From Actinomycetes bacterium (GTDB taxonomy: Bacteria > Actinomycetota > Actinomycetes > Propionibacteriales > Propionibacteriaceae), in assembly GCA_023442485.1 (NCBI GenBank), contig JAEZZG010000018.1, forward strand, positions 1-38,629: a stretch of DNA of 38,629 bases, given 5' to 3'. Below the pieces are notes generated by a model. That model did not search any database, was not told the DNA's origin, and saw only the letters and a list, made by a program, of their open reading frames with translations. The translations under genes were made by a program, and so were the position numbers. This document shows positions 7,179 to 16,613 of this stretch, piece by piece (the first letter of the stretch is position 1; each line of letters begins with the position of its first letter).

Positions 7179-9785
7179 ATGAATTCGTCAAATATCACTC
7201 GAGCTGAAGCTCGTGCTCGTGCAGAAATGGTGCAGGTCACGTCCTACCAAGTCAAGGTTGATGTCACTGGCAGTAGGTTCGATGGCTCAGCGCTCCCCCG
7301 CCCGGATGAGCATTTCTGCTCTGCGACGAAGGTAGTGTTCTCCTCCACTTCGGGCCGTACCTGGATCGACCTCATCGCGGAGACGGTTTTCTCAGCGACC
7401 CTCGACGGAGAGCCGCTCGACCTGTCTGGCTACGACGGCTATCGTCTCTACTTCGATGCGTCCCCAGGCAACCACACCCTCGTCATCGATGCGTTGTGCC
7501 GTTACTCGCGAACGGGAGAAGGTCTGCATCGATTCGTTGACCCGGCTGACTCCAAGGTGTATCTGTACTCCCAGTTTGAGTCCGCCGATGCTAGGCGCAT
7601 GTATGCCACCTTCGAACAGCCCAGCATGAAGGCGACCTTTGAACTGATCGTCACTGCCCCCACCGGATGGACCGTCATCTCTAACTCACCCACTCCCGAG
7701 CCGGAGCACTTTGACGCCAAGTCGTCCCGCTGGCATTTCGCACCTACTGTCCCAGTGCCGACCTACATCACGGCTCTGTGCGCTGGCGAGTACCACGAAG
7801 TCGCTGGGGAGATTCAAGCACAGAAGGGCACTCTTCCTGCCAGCGTCTTCTGCCGTCAATCCATGGCCGCCTACCTGGATGCTGAACGCATCCTGGAAAC
7901 GACTCAACGGGGCTTCGAGGTCTACGAGAACAGATTTGAGATCCCCTACGCCTTTGACAAGTACGACACCGTCTTCGTCCCTGAATTCAACGCCGGGGCA
8001 ATGGAGAATGCCGGGTGTGTGACCGTCCGGGACGAATACCTGTTCCGCTCTGCCGTCACCCAGGCAACCATCGAAGCCAGGGATAACACCTTGTTGCACG
8101 AGCTCGCCCACATGTGGTTCGGTGATCTGGTCACGATGGAGTGGTGGGATGATCTGTGGCTGAATGAATCCTTCGCTGAATGGTCGGCTTATTGGTGCCA
8201 AGATGAGATCGCCAAGAAGTACGGCGGGACCAACCCGTGGGTGTCTTTCACCAATCACCGCAAGAACTGGGCATACGACCAAGATCAACTGCCGACAACC
8301 CACCCCATCGCAGCAGACATGTATGACCTCGAAGCAGTGGAGAATAACTTCGATGGCATCACCTATGCGAAAGGCGCATCGGTACTCAAACAGCTAGTCT
8401 CGACCGTTGGCCAAGATGCCTTCATTGCCGGAGTTCGTGAACATTTGAAGGCTCACGCCTACGGCAACGCCACCTTAGCTGATCTGCTTGACGCCTTACA
8501 GCGTTCGTCGTCGCGCGATCTGTCGTGGTTTACCCAACAGTGGCTACAAACGGCTGGGCCCAACGCCGTCCGGGCCGACTTCGACGTCCACGATGGACGA
8601 TTCACCCGGTTTGATGTGGTTCAAACCGCCCCCGACGGCTACCCGACGTTACGCAATCACCGGCTGGCAATCGGGCTGTATTCCCGCCGTCCCGATGCTG
8701 GACAGGACCGAGCTGAGGCCCCGCTGGTGCGCACCGAATCCATCGAGGTCGATATTCACGGCGCAACAACCCCGATTCAGGCACTGATCGACCACCAGCA
8801 CCCAGATTTGATCGTGGTCAACGATCGCGACCTGACCTACGCCAAGATGCGACTAGACAAGTCGTCTTTGTCCCAGTTGAAGGGATCGCTGCATTTGGTT
8901 GACGATGCGCTCACTAGGGCATTGCTGTGGGGTTCCGTCTGGGATATGTGTCGTGACGGGGAGCTGTCCGCGTCTGACTATATCGATATCGTCTTGAACA
9001 ACATTGGCCAAGAGACCGACTCGACTGCTATCCAGACCCAGCTCGCCCAAGCCCGGATTGCTGCTTGGGAGTTCACTGCGCCTCAGTTACGAGACAAGAC
9101 CAACCGTGTGCTGGTATCTGGGTTAGCGAGGTTGCTGCGGGACGCGGAACCCGAATCTGACGTCCAGTTGTGCGCTGCAGTCGAGCTGAGCCGTAACGTC
9201 AATACCGCAGCCGGTGCTGCCTTACTCAAGGAATGGCTTGTCGGGCGCGAAGTCCCGCAAGGTTTAGAGATCAGTCAGGAGCGACGCTGGACGATCTTGG
9301 CGGGTCTGGCAAGGATCGGGGCAATCAACGAGGTTGAAATCGCCGCCGAGAACTACCGCGACAACTCCATCACTGGCAATGAGCAGGCCGCTGCGACACG
9401 GGCTAGCCTGAAGGATGCCGCGATGAAAGAATGGGCCTGGACGCAAGTCACCGAAAAGTCGCTTCCTAACGGCACCCACGCGGCCATCTGTCGTAGTTTC
9501 CACCGCTACGGTCACGAGGAACTTACCCGCGATTACTGGGACCGTTATCTTGCGGTCGTCGAAGACATCTCTGCCAAACGTGGAATCTGGAGCACTCGCG
9601 GGTATGCCGTGGCTAATGCCGTCGTCAAGTTCTGCTTCCCTCTCCCCGATGCAGCTTTTATCACCAAACTCGATGAATGGCTCGACCAGGTCGAACTGAG
9701 TGATCAGGTGCAAGCTAGAGTGTTAGAGAATCGCGACTGGGCGCTACGAGCGCTGGCCGCTCAAGATGTTTCGCAAGGTCGATAG
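7179..9785 (+). CDS. pepN: Aminopeptidase N (M1 family zinc metallopeptidase)
   Basis: Removes N-terminal residues from peptides in the cytoplasm. The 868-residue length fits actinobacterial PepN. The exopeptidase motif GAMEN is at 273-277. The zinc site HELAH (H307, E308, H311) is followed by NESFAEW with ligand E330, matching HEXXH-x18-E. An N-terminal beta-saddle domain and a C-terminal helical ERAP1-like domain complete the architecture. There is no signal peptide. The start ATG has a strong GAGGAGA SD. It diverges from the Rv2466c-like gene, the same arrangement as Rv2466c/Rv2467. A DUF2461 gene follows 28 bases after its stop. Confidence 0.97.
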   Translation: MNSSNITRAEARARAEMVQVTSYQVKVDVTGSRFDGSALPRPDEHFCSATKVVFSSTSGRTWIDLIAETVFSATLDGEPLDLSGYDGYRLYFDASPGNHTLVIDALCRYSRTGEGLHRFVDPADSKVYLYSQFESADARRMYATFEQPSMKATFELIVTAPTGWTVISNSPTPEPEHFDAKSSRWHFAPTVPVPTYITALCAGEYHEVAGEIQAQKGTLPASVFCRQSMAAYLDAERILETTQRGFEVYENRFEIPYAFDKYDTVFVPEFNAGAMENAGCVTVRDEYLFRSAVTQATIEARDNTLLHELAHMWFGDLVTMEWWDDLWLNESFAEWSAYWCQDEIAKKYGGTNPWVSFTNHRKNWAYDQDQLPTTHPIAADMYDLEAVENNFDGITYAKGASVLKQLVSTVGQDAFIAGVREHLKAHAYGNATLADLLDALQRSSSRDLSWFTQQWLQTAGPNAVRADFDVHDGRFTRFDVVQTAPDGYPTLRNHRLAIGLYSRRPDAGQDRAEAPLVRTESIEVDIHGATTPIQALIDHQHPDLIVVNDRDLTYAKMRLDKSSLSQLKGSLHLVDDALTRALLWGSVWDMCRDGELSASDYIDIVLNNIGQETDSTAIQTQLAQARIAAWEFTAPQLRDKTNRVLVSGLARLLRDAEPESDVQLCAAVELSRNVNTAAGAALLKEWLVGREVPQGLEISQERRWTILAGLARIGAINEVEIAAENYRDNSITGNEQAAATRASLKDAAMKEWAWTQVTEKSLPNGTHAAICRSFHRYGHEELTRDYWDRYLAVVEDISAKRGIWSTRGYAVANAVVKFCFPLPDAAFITKLDEWLDQVELSDQVQARVLENRDWALRALAAQDVSQGR

Positions 9786-9813
9786 AGTCTCAGCTAACGA
9801 ACGAGGTGACAAG

Positions 9814-10767
9814 GTGGCCTTCTGTGGGTTCCCGTATGTGGGTGTGGATTTCTTTCGAGAATTACACACCTACAACAATCACGAGTGGTGGAACGCTCAT
9901 CGGGATATCTATCTAGAGTCGGTTAGGACACCGTTTGAGTTACTGCTGGCTCAGATCGGGCCACAGTTCGGCAAAACCTCGATCTTTCCTCCGAAGAGTC
10001 GAGGCGCCGACGACGGATCAACGCCACCCTACAAGGAGCATCAGGGAGCCGTTGCGACTAGCCCACATCACCACACCTGGTATGTCCATCTAGACGCCCA
10101 AGGGCTGATGGCTGGTGGCGGCATCTATCACACCTCCCCCGATCAGGTGGTGCGGATGCATCGGGCGATTCGTGACGATGTATCCGGGTTTGAGTTGGAG
10201 ATGATCCTTTCGACCTGTCAAAAACAAGGTTTTCGGATTGACGGGCGGGTGATTGACCCGAATCAGTCACTATCTTTTGCGACCCCACGCTCAGATCTGC
10301 TGAATTATTCCACCTTGCAGGTCCATTTCCGTTTCGGAACCCCGGCGTGGATGTACACCGCGGCCGCAGCCGAAAGAGTACGCCAAGTCTGGGAAGCCAC
10401 CCGACCCTTGATTGACTGGTTGGATCGTTATGTCGGGATTCCGACTATGCATCGCGTCGTCGATGGTCAAATGCCTGACCGAGAAGGAAAGGCTGAGCCT
10501 GATTCAGCGAATCCCAGTCGCCCTTGCCCCAGTGATCACGTTGACAGTAGCGCTGTGATGAATGATTCCGGCGACAACCTGCACTCAGCGGAAGCGTCGG
10601 GGACAACTCCTCGGGTTCCCAATGGATACCCGATCCTGCCCGCCACTGATCACATCTGCGGCACAGGGCTGGGCGGTGATGATGCTACCGTCGGCCCCGA
10701 GTTCGACCCGAAGGCTAGTTTGCGTCTCCTCGCTGATGACGACCAAAACACCAACTGGGTTTTCTAG
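9814..10767 (+). CDS. DUF2461 family protein with a polar insertion
   Basis: Function is unknown. DUF2461 features are FFRELHTYNNHEWWNAHRD near the N-terminus, PYKEHQGAV, a GGGIYHTSPDQ segment and a late RVPNGYP motif. I chose GTG 9814 because ACGAGGTGACAAG provides an SD; the longer ATG reading from 9766 overlaps pepN and has none. The protein is then 317 residues, well above the usual 210-230. The extra length is a Ser/Asp/Pro-rich stretch between the helical core (about residue 220) and the PNGYP motif, plus an acidic tail. It probably shares the pepN transcript. Confidence 0.82.
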   Translation: MAFCGFPYVGVDFFRELHTYNNHEWWNAHRDIYLESVRTPFELLLAQIGPQFGKTSIFPPKSRGADDGSTPPYKEHQGAVATSPHHHTWYVHLDAQGLMAGGGIYHTSPDQVVRMHRAIRDDVSGFELEMILSTCQKQGFRIDGRVIDPNQSLSFATPRSDLLNYSTLQVHFRFGTPAWMYTAAAAERVRQVWEATRPLIDWLDRYVGIPTMHRVVDGQMPDREGKAEPDSANPSRPCPSDHVDSSAVMNDSGDNLHSAEASGTTPRVPNGYPILPATDHICGTGLGGDDATVGPEFDPKASLRLLADDDQNTNWVF

Positions 10768-10794
10768 AGTGGTCGCGCGTTGATGTCGACCATT
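10768..10794 (+). promoter_or_regulatory. Stem-loop directly after the DUF2461 stop codon
   Basis: AGTGGTCG and CGACCATT pair (one G-U) around an 11-base loop, beginning at the base after the TAG stop. No T-run follows, so this is not a canonical terminator. It may be a processing or weak termination signal before the pyr operon. Confidence 0.3.
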
Positions 10795-10822
10795 TAGTGA
10801 GCCGAGCGCAGTTCTAGCCCGA

Positions 10823-10847
10823 GTCGAGGCTAAGGTTAAAGCTCGAC
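10823..10847 (+). promoter_or_regulatory. Dyad in the pyr operon leader, possible PyrR-binding hairpin
   Basis: GTCGAG (10823-10828) and CTCGAC (10842-10847) are perfect complements around a 13-base A/G-rich loop, 30 bases before the pyrR GTG. PyrR proteins bind hairpins in pyr leaders in other bacteria. The position fits, but no recognised PyrR loop consensus was verified. Confidence 0.35.
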
Positions 10848-10877
10848 AACATCCCTTTGACGTTATTGGAGTGTGTC

Positions 10878-11567
10878 GTGCCCGAAATCTTAGGTTCCCG
10901 TCCAGAAGAACCATCCCCTCGTGACCCTGTCACCGATTCCATTTCTTCCATTTCTGAGGCTGTTTCAAAACCCACTGCCGCAAACCCGACCGGCGCGGCC
11001 AGCACCCTCGTCGAAAGTACCGTCGTCCTCGACGCCGATGAGATCTCCTTCGCATTGAGCCGGATGGCTCACCAAATCGTTGAAGAAAACCGGGGAACCG
11101 CTGGTGTGTGCCTGGTCGGAATCGCCACGCGCGGTGAATACCTAGCCTGCCGGTTAGCTGAGTTGATCTCGACGATCGGGGACTCCCCCGTTCCCTGCGG
11201 GGTTCTCGACGTCACAATGTACCGCGATGACTTACGCAACCAACCCACCCGGGTCGCCCACCGCACCCGTCTGCCAATGGACATCAACCAGGCCTCGGTG
11301 GTGTTAGTCGATGACGTGCTCAACTCTGGCAGGACCATCGCGGCTGCACTCGAGGCATTGAAAGATTATGGCCGGCCCCGGCGCGTCCTCCTCACTGTGC
11401 TGATCGACCGAGGACACCGTGAACTTCCGATTCAGGCTGACCAGGTGGGCAAGATTATCCCAACGTCTACGAAGGAACAGGTCAAGGTTCGGCTCACCGA
11501 AATCGATGGTGATGATGCCGTCGTGATTGTCAAAACTAATCCCAGCGAATCGAAGGGTATCCGATGA
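10878..11567 (+). CDS. pyrR: Bifunctional pyr operon regulator / uracil phosphoribosyltransferase
   Basis: PyrR binds pyr mRNA in response to UMP and has weak uracil phosphoribosyltransferase activity. The start is GTG 10878 with GGAG six bases upstream. The 229 residues comprise an unusual hydrophilic N-terminal extension of about 47 residues and then the PRTase core: VGIATRGEYLA, MYRDDL, and the PRPP loop VDDVLNSGRT at about 144-153. Typical PyrR is about 180 residues. An unverified TTG seven codons upstream is in frame but lacks an SD. It is first in pyrR-pyrB-pyrC, with its stop overlapping the pyrB start by four bases, and the leader dyad at 10823-10847 suits autoregulation. Confidence 0.93.
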   Translation: MPEILGSRPEEPSPRDPVTDSISSISEAVSKPTAANPTGAASTLVESTVVLDADEISFALSRMAHQIVEENRGTAGVCLVGIATRGEYLACRLAELISTIGDSPVPCGVLDVTMYRDDLRNQPTRVAHRTRLPMDINQASVVLVDDVLNSGRTIAAALEALKDYGRPRRVLLTVLIDRGHRELPIQADQVGKIIPTSTKEQVKVRLTEIDGDDAVVIVKTNPSESKGIR

Positions 11568-12505
11568 AGCACCTACTCAGCGCTGCGGATCTGTCCCGCG
11601 ACGAAATCTACTCCATCTTGGATTTGGCGATCGAGATGCACACCGTCCAAGATCGCGAAGTCAAGAAACTCCCGGTGCTGCGTGGGCGGACCATCGTCAA
11701 CGCATTCTTTGAGGACTCAACCCGCACCCGATCATCCTTTGAATTAGCGGAGAAGTGGTTGAGTGCTGACTCGTTGAATATCTCAGCCAAGGGTTCATCG
11801 GTATCGAAGGGCGAGTCACTAAAAGACACTTTGTTGACACTCAACTCGATGGGTGTGGACGCGTTTGTGATCCGCCACTGGGGATCGGGCGTGATTGAAC
11901 AAGCCAAGACATGGGTTGATGCGGCGATCATCAACGCTGGGGACGGAGCCCATCAACACCCCACCCAAGCATTGCTGGACGCCTACGCCATCCGGGCTCA
12001 TTTCACTGCTCTAGGTCAGGAGAATCCTTTCGAGGGATTGAGGGTAGCTATCGTTGGCGACCTGCTTCACTCGCGAGTAGTCAGATCCAACGTGGACCTG
12101 TTGACTACCCTCGGCGCTATCCCCGTCCTGTGTTCCCCACTCACCCTCGCCCCGGCAGAGGTAGAGTCGTGGCCGTGTGAATATCAGGTGAACTTCGACG
12201 AGATCATCGCAGATGTTGATGTGGTGATGATGTTGCGTGTCCAGCGTGAACGCATGTCGAGCGGGTTCTTCCCTTCGGAGCGCGAATACGTCAACGGCTG
12301 GGGTCTGACCCCGCAGCGACTCACCCGGATGAAACCACACGCCGCCATCTGTCATCCTGGACCGATGAACCGAGGCCTGGAGATTTCGTCTGAAGCGGCG
12401 GACTGCGCCAATGCCTTGGTGTTGCGACAAGTCTCGGCCGGGGTTGCGGTACGAATGAGCGTGCTGTATCACGTCTTAGGTGGATCACTGGGAGATGAAT
12501 CATGA
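11564..12505 (+). CDS. pyrB: Aspartate carbamoyltransferase catalytic chain
   Basis: Second step of de novo pyrimidine synthesis: carbamoyl phosphate plus aspartate to N-carbamoylaspartate. The 313-residue length is standard. The carbamoyl-phosphate motif STRTR lies at 52-56. HPTQALLD follows at 132-139, VGDLLHSRVVRS in the interdomain region, and HPGPMNRG near the C-terminus. It starts by an ATGA overlap with pyrR, with AAGGG as SD, and overlaps pyrC in the same way. No pyrI regulatory chain is seen, as expected outside enterobacteria. Confidence 0.97.
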   Translation: MKHLLSAADLSRDEIYSILDLAIEMHTVQDREVKKLPVLRGRTIVNAFFEDSTRTRSSFELAEKWLSADSLNISAKGSSVSKGESLKDTLLTLNSMGVDAFVIRHWGSGVIEQAKTWVDAAIINAGDGAHQHPTQALLDAYAIRAHFTALGQENPFEGLRVAIVGDLLHSRVVRSNVDLLTTLGAIPVLCSPLTLAPAEVESWPCEYQVNFDEIIADVDVVMMLRVQRERMSSGFFPSEREYVNGWGLTPQRLTRMKPHAAICHPGPMNRGLEISSEAADCANALVLRQVSAGVAVRMSVLYHVLGGSLGDES

Positions 12506-13767
12506 CGAACTATGTAATCAGCGGAGCGACCACACCCTCAGGTAAAACCGGCACTTACTTCGTCGCCGACGGAGTTTTTGTCGAGGACGAACCTGCAAAC
12601 TCTCTCCACATCGACGCTGACGGGTTGATCGTCCTCCCCGGGCTCGTCGACATGCACACCCATCTGCGCCAGCCCGGGCGCGAAGACGCCGAAACCGTCG
12701 CCTCCGGCACCGCCGCAGCAGCGAAGGGCGGCTTCACTGCAGTATGCGCCATGGCCAACACCACCCCCGTCACGGACACCCCAGAAGGGATCGAGCTCGT
12801 CGCCATGCTCGGCCGCCACGAAGGCAAGGCCCAAGTGGTACCGGTAGGTGCGATCACCAAGAACATGGAGGGGAAGGTGCTTGCCGAGATGGGGCTGATG
12901 GCCCAAACATCGGCTAAGCCGCGACTCTTCTCCGACGACGGCAAATGCGTCATGGACGCCTTGCTCATGCGGCGCGCCTTTGAATGGGTGAAACCCTTCG
13001 ACGGAGTGCTAGCTCAGCATTGCCAAGACGCCAACTTGGCCGGACCGGCTGCCTGCTGCGATGAGGGCGAGGTCTCGGCCAGACTTGGGTTGGGTGGGTG
13101 GCCTTGGGCGGCGGAATCGTCGATCATTGCCCGCGACGCCCAACTCGCCGAACTCACCGGAGCCCGGTATCACGCCATGCACGTCTCCACCGCAGAGGCC
13201 CTCGACGTGGTGCGCTGGGCTAAGCAACGCGGTATCCAAATCACTGCCGAAGCCACCCCTCACCACCTCTTCCTTTCTTCTGAGTTGTTGGCCGGTTATG
13301 ACACCACCTATAAGGTCAACCCACCGTTGCGTTCCAGTGAAGACATCGAAGCCCTGCGCCAAGGCGTCCTCGACGGAACCATCGACATCATTGCCACCGA
13401 TCACGCCCCGCACGCGCCTCAAGACAAAGACCACTCCTTCACAGATGCCAAACCCGGCATGGTTGGGTTGGAGCAGGCCTTGGCGGTGATCATGGAGGTC
13501 TTCGTCAACCCGGGGCTACTCGGCTGGGAGGACGTGGCGCGTTTGATGTCGGCGAACCCGGCCAAGATCGCCCGGATCGAAGGACAAGGCCGCCCTATTG
13601 CCCCCGGTGAACCAGCTAACCTCGTCCTAATCGATCCTTCGCGGAGAGCCGTCGTCAACCGTGAAGAGTCTGCATCCAAATCGCGCAACAACCCTTACCA
13701 CGGGATAGAACTACCCGATCCTGTGGTGATGACGATGTGGGCGGGAAGGTTGACCTATCAACGGTAG
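12502..13767 (+). CDS. pyrC: Dihydroorotase (class I)
   Basis: Cyclises N-carbamoylaspartate to dihydroorotate, the third pyrimidine step. The 421-residue length matches class I amidohydrolase-fold dihydroorotases. Metal-site residues are visible as H52 and H54 in DMHTHLRQPG, acidic D145/D146 in SDDGK, H174 in AQHCQD, H227 in MHVST, and D300 in ATDHAPH. The ATGA overlap with pyrB and SD GGGAG indicate one polycistronic unit. carAB, pyrD, pyrF and pyrE do not follow here; the next gene is a lipoprotein. Confidence 0.97.
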   Translation: MTNYVISGATTPSGKTGTYFVADGVFVEDEPANSLHIDADGLIVLPGLVDMHTHLRQPGREDAETVASGTAAAAKGGFTAVCAMANTTPVTDTPEGIELVAMLGRHEGKAQVVPVGAITKNMEGKVLAEMGLMAQTSAKPRLFSDDGKCVMDALLMRRAFEWVKPFDGVLAQHCQDANLAGPAACCDEGEVSARLGLGGWPWAAESSIIARDAQLAELTGARYHAMHVSTAEALDVVRWAKQRGIQITAEATPHHLFLSSELLAGYDTTYKVNPPLRSSEDIEALRQGVLDGTIDIIATDHAPHAPQDKDHSFTDAKPGMVGLEQALAVIMEVFVNPGLLGWEDVARLMSANPAKIARIEGQGRPIAPGEPANLVLIDPSRRAVVNREESASKSRNNPYHGIELPDPVVMTMWAGRLTYQR

Positions 13768-13773
13768 ACTGGG

Positions 13774-13803
13774 TTGAAAGGTGTGTGTTCGGACGAATAT
13801 GGA
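13774..13803 (+). promoter_or_regulatory. Candidate promoter for the lipoprotein gene
   Basis: TTGAAA (13774-13779), an 18-base spacer and TATGGA (13798-13803) lie just after the pyrC stop codon. The -10 match is weak, so read-through from the pyr operon is equally possible. Confidence 0.3.
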
Positions 13804-13874
13804 TCATGCCGGACACCTACCCAACCCATCTGATCCGCATTGATCCAACCATTAGGGAGAAGAGTCCATCCGTC

Positions 13875-14399
13875 ATGAGTAAGCGACAGATTGTCCTCAC
13901 CGCAGCAAAACTCAGCATCGCCGCAGCGGTGGCGATGGCTACCTTGGGGTTGTCGGGATGCGCTGAGGAAAGATCGGCCACGACTACCACCCTAGAACCT
14001 GTTTCTGCCGAGGCTTCTATCACGCCAGGTTCATCCCCAGACGCCTCCGGCCAAGCTGACCCTCAAAACACCGCTTCGGCTGCCCCTTCTGGTTCTTACA
14101 TCAGTGCCCAAGCTAACGGCACCAGGATCATTGACCGCACCGGCTTTGACTCCATGGTCAAGGCCTCTGATTTCATCGCCAAAGTCAAGACAGACGGCCA
14201 AGGCGTCGCCCACAAGCTACACGCAATGAAGGGGTCGGGTGAGATCCCGCAGGGTTTATCGCTGACCCCGCACCGCGAATATCTCGTTTTCGCCAAGCAG
14301 GACGGACCAAATTGGGTCCTCGCTGACAAGGAATCTAATGCCGTGATCCTGCTTCAAGGCGATATGCATGAGATCTTTGACGCCTTGCCGATCCAGTAA
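13875..14399 (+). CDS. Putative lipoprotein of unknown function
   Basis: A 174-residue secreted protein. The N-terminus MSKRQIVLTAAK is followed by a hydrophobic stretch and lipobox L26-S-G-C29, so it should be lipidated at C29 and anchored to the outer face of the membrane. A Ser/Thr/Ala/Pro-rich linker (about 30-75) precedes a compact domain of about 100 residues that I do not recognise. I preferred ATG 13875 over the longer upstream in-frame starts because it places the positive charges directly before the hydrophobic core. A GGGAG lies rather far upstream. It lies 107 bases after pyrC, and a link to pyrimidine metabolism is not implied. Confidence 0.78.
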   Translation: MSKRQIVLTAAKLSIAAAVAMATLGLSGCAEERSATTTTLEPVSAEASITPGSSPDASGQADPQNTASAAPSGSYISAQANGTRIIDRTGFDSMVKASDFIAKVKTDGQGVAHKLHAMKGSGEIPQGLSLTPHREYLVFAKQDGPNWVLADKESNAVILLQGDMHEIFDALPIQ

Positions 14400-14448
14400 G
14401 TGGCAGAACCCTCAGACACTGACCTACAAGTGCCAATGAGGCAACGAC

Positions 14449-14901
14449 TTAGTCTGACAATGCCGGATGGGATTCGTCACCAAGATCATTGAGGACGAAG
14501 ACTGCCCAGTTGTCGTCTTCATCTCCCCAGCCCTGGGCAGTCTCGTCTCTTCCCCGTAGCCGGTCGATGGCCCGACGATCCTTCTTCGTGGGGCGTCCTG
14601 CACCTCGGTCACGACGTGCCACGGGCGCAGACAGCCAGGCTGGGCGAGGACCGGAGTGATCGATATAGCACTCGACTGCAATCTTGGCGCCGACGCGTTT
14701 GTCGATGAGGGCGGTGACTTCAAATTCCCGTTCCCACCCTGGTGTGCGGACCGTCACCCGATCCCCGATCTTGATCTGGGTGGCGGGTTTGACTGGCTTG
14801 CCGTTGACGCGGATATGCCCGCCTTTGCAGGCAGTGGTGGCGATGGAGCGTGATTTGAACAGCCGAACTGCCCAGAGCCAAGAATCGAGACGAACACCCA
14901 T
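14449..14901 (-). CDS. S4-domain RNA-binding protein (Hsp15/HslR-like)
   Basis: 150 residues. The S4 fold is at the N-terminus: VRLDSWLWAVRLFKSRSIA, then GGHIRVNGKPVKP, then a KIGDRVTVRT strand. This is the HslR type, which in E. coli binds stalled 50S subunits carrying peptidyl-tRNA. The C-terminal half is basic and carries GAGRPTKKDRRAIDRLRG, typical of this family. The actinobacterial role is not established. It is convergent with the lipoprotein gene and divergent from gnd. No SD precedes its ATG, but TAGACT ends six bases upstream. Confidence 0.9.
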   Translation of the reverse strand: MGVRLDSWLWAVRLFKSRSIATTACKGGHIRVNGKPVKPATQIKIGDRVTVRTPGWEREFEVTALIDKRVGAKIAVECYIDHSGPRPAWLSAPVARRDRGAGRPTKKDRRAIDRLRGRDETAQGWGDEDDNWAVFVLNDLGDESHPALSD

Positions 14902-14907
14902 GGGCCC

Positions 14908-14913
14908 AGTCTA
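14908..14913 (-). promoter_or_regulatory. -10-like hexamer for the S4-domain gene (leaderless)
   Basis: Minus-strand TAGACT lies exactly six bases before the ATG at 14901, with no Shine-Dalgarno sequence. No convincing -35 is seen. Confidence 0.35.
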
Positions 14914-15023
14914 CTCACCCATGCCGAAGACGATGACTGGCCCCGTTCTGGAGTCGAACCCGAGATGGAGGAAATTGTTCAGTACGGTAATTTGGAGGTG
15001 TTCGTCCTATCCGAGGAGTAACG

Positions 15024-16517
15024 ATGACTGAGTCCACTTCCGTCGACCTCAACCGAGCCGAGACCCCATGTTTGGCTGATGTCGGAGTCATCGGGATGGC
15101 GGTGATGGGCTCCAATCTTGCCCGAAATCTTGCCCGTCACGGTTTCACTGTTGCCGTCTATAACCGTACTGCAGCAAAAACCGACGCCATGATCGCCGAT
15201 CATGGAGGGGAAGGACGTTTTCTTCCTGCCCACGAGTTGGACGATTTCGTCGCGTCTCTAAGGCGCCCGCGCGCAGTGATCCTGATGGTGCAGGCAGGTG
15301 CCGGCACCGACGCCGTCATTAACCAACTGAGTGAACTCCTCGAACCTGGCGACATCATCATGGACGGCGGGAACTCATTCTTCGCCGATACTCGACGTCG
15401 TGAGGCTGAGTTGAAAGCCCGTGGCCTGCATTTCGTCGGCACGGGCATCTCTGGAGGCGAACAAGGAGCCCTGGAAGGCCCCTCGATCATGCCGGGAGGA
15501 TCGGAAGAGTCTTACCGGACTCTCGGCCCGATGCTGGAAGCAATCTCTGCCCACGTCAATGACGAACCATGTTGCGCCTGGATGGGTCCAGATGGAGCCG
15601 GGCACTTCGTCAAGATGGTCCACAACGGCATCGAATACTCCGACATGCAGGTCATCGGAGAGGCCTACCAGCTCCTTCGCGGTGCCGGGCTCAGCCACGA
15701 TGCTTGCGCTGATGCCTTCCGGCAGTGGAACCAAGGTGAACTCGATTCCTACCTGATCTCGATCACCTCCGAGGTGATTAGCCAGCCCGATCCGCGCGAT
15801 CCGTCACGACACTTAGTTGACGTGATTGTCGACCAGGCCGGCATGAAAGGAACCGGAACTTGGACGGTTCAGACGGCCCTGGACACGGCAATCCCGGTCA
15901 ACTCGATTGCTGAGGCAGTCTTCGCGAGAGCGCAATCCAGCCACACTGCCCTTCGCTCCGCTAGCCAAGCTGTGCTGACTGGCCCGGAAGGCACGATCGA
16001 TCTCGACTGCGCCTACGGCGAGGGGCAAACTCAAACTTTCCTTGACGACGTCCGCAAATCCTTGTGGTGTGCCAAGGTAGTCGCTTACGCCCAAGGCCTC
16101 GACTTGATTCGTACCGGCGGAGCCCAATACGGCTGGCAGATCAACATCGGCGATGTAGCCAAGATTTGGCGCGACGGATGTATCATCCGTGCCGAACTCC
16201 TTGAACTGATTCGCTCCGAATACGCTGCGAACCCGGATCTGGCCTCGTTGATGGTCGCCAAACCCATCGCTGACCAGCTTGGCGCCTATCAACAGTCCTG
16301 GCGCAGGATCGTTGCTGTCGCCACTGGCGCAGGAGTCCCGATCCCTTCACTAAGCGCCGGCCTCGCCTACTACGATTCAGCCAGGTCTAAGCGCGTCAAT
16401 GCTGGACTGACTCAAGGCTTGCGCGACTTTTTCGGCTCCCACACCTATCGCCGGATCGACGACGAGGGTTCCTGGCACGTTGATTGGTCTGGTGACCGGT
16501 CCGAAAAGCCCTGGTAG
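15024..16517 (+). CDS. gnd: 6-phosphogluconate dehydrogenase, decarboxylating
   Basis: Oxidises 6-phosphogluconate to ribulose 5-phosphate, CO2 and NAD(P)H in the oxidative pentose phosphate pathway. At 497 residues it belongs to the long dimeric type. An N-terminal Rossmann motif GVIGMAVMGSNLARN follows a 20-residue leader. GTGISGGEQGALEGPS lies at about 139-154. Catalytic K197 lies in FVKMVHNGIEY, and the C-terminal tail contains FGSHTYRR. The start ATG has a GAGGAG SD five bases upstream. Its product is also a substrate of RpiB, encoded 11 kb upstream. Confidence 0.97.
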   Translation: MTESTSVDLNRAETPCLADVGVIGMAVMGSNLARNLARHGFTVAVYNRTAAKTDAMIADHGGEGRFLPAHELDDFVASLRRPRAVILMVQAGAGTDAVINQLSELLEPGDIIMDGGNSFFADTRRREAELKARGLHFVGTGISGGEQGALEGPSIMPGGSEESYRTLGPMLEAISAHVNDEPCCAWMGPDGAGHFVKMVHNGIEYSDMQVIGEAYQLLRGAGLSHDACADAFRQWNQGELDSYLISITSEVISQPDPRDPSRHLVDVIVDQAGMKGTGTWTVQTALDTAIPVNSIAEAVFARAQSSHTALRSASQAVLTGPEGTIDLDCAYGEGQTQTFLDDVRKSLWCAKVVAYAQGLDLIRTGGAQYGWQINIGDVAKIWRDGCIIRAELLELIRSEYAANPDLASLMVAKPIADQLGAYQQSWRRIVAVATGAGVPIPSLSAGLAYYDSARSKRVNAGLTQGLRDFFGSHTYRRIDDEGSWHVDWSGDRSEKPW

Positions 16518-16613
16518 TGCAACTATTTCGCAACGGCTATGCAACAGTGCCGGTGATGGGATTGCTGACCCGGGATGCTTCGGAGAGTTCAATCACTCAG
16601 TCAAGTGAAATAT

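Noticed and set aside
7686..8303. 205-codon minus-strand ORF
   Set aside because: Fully antisense to the catalytic domain of pepN; a GC-skew shadow.
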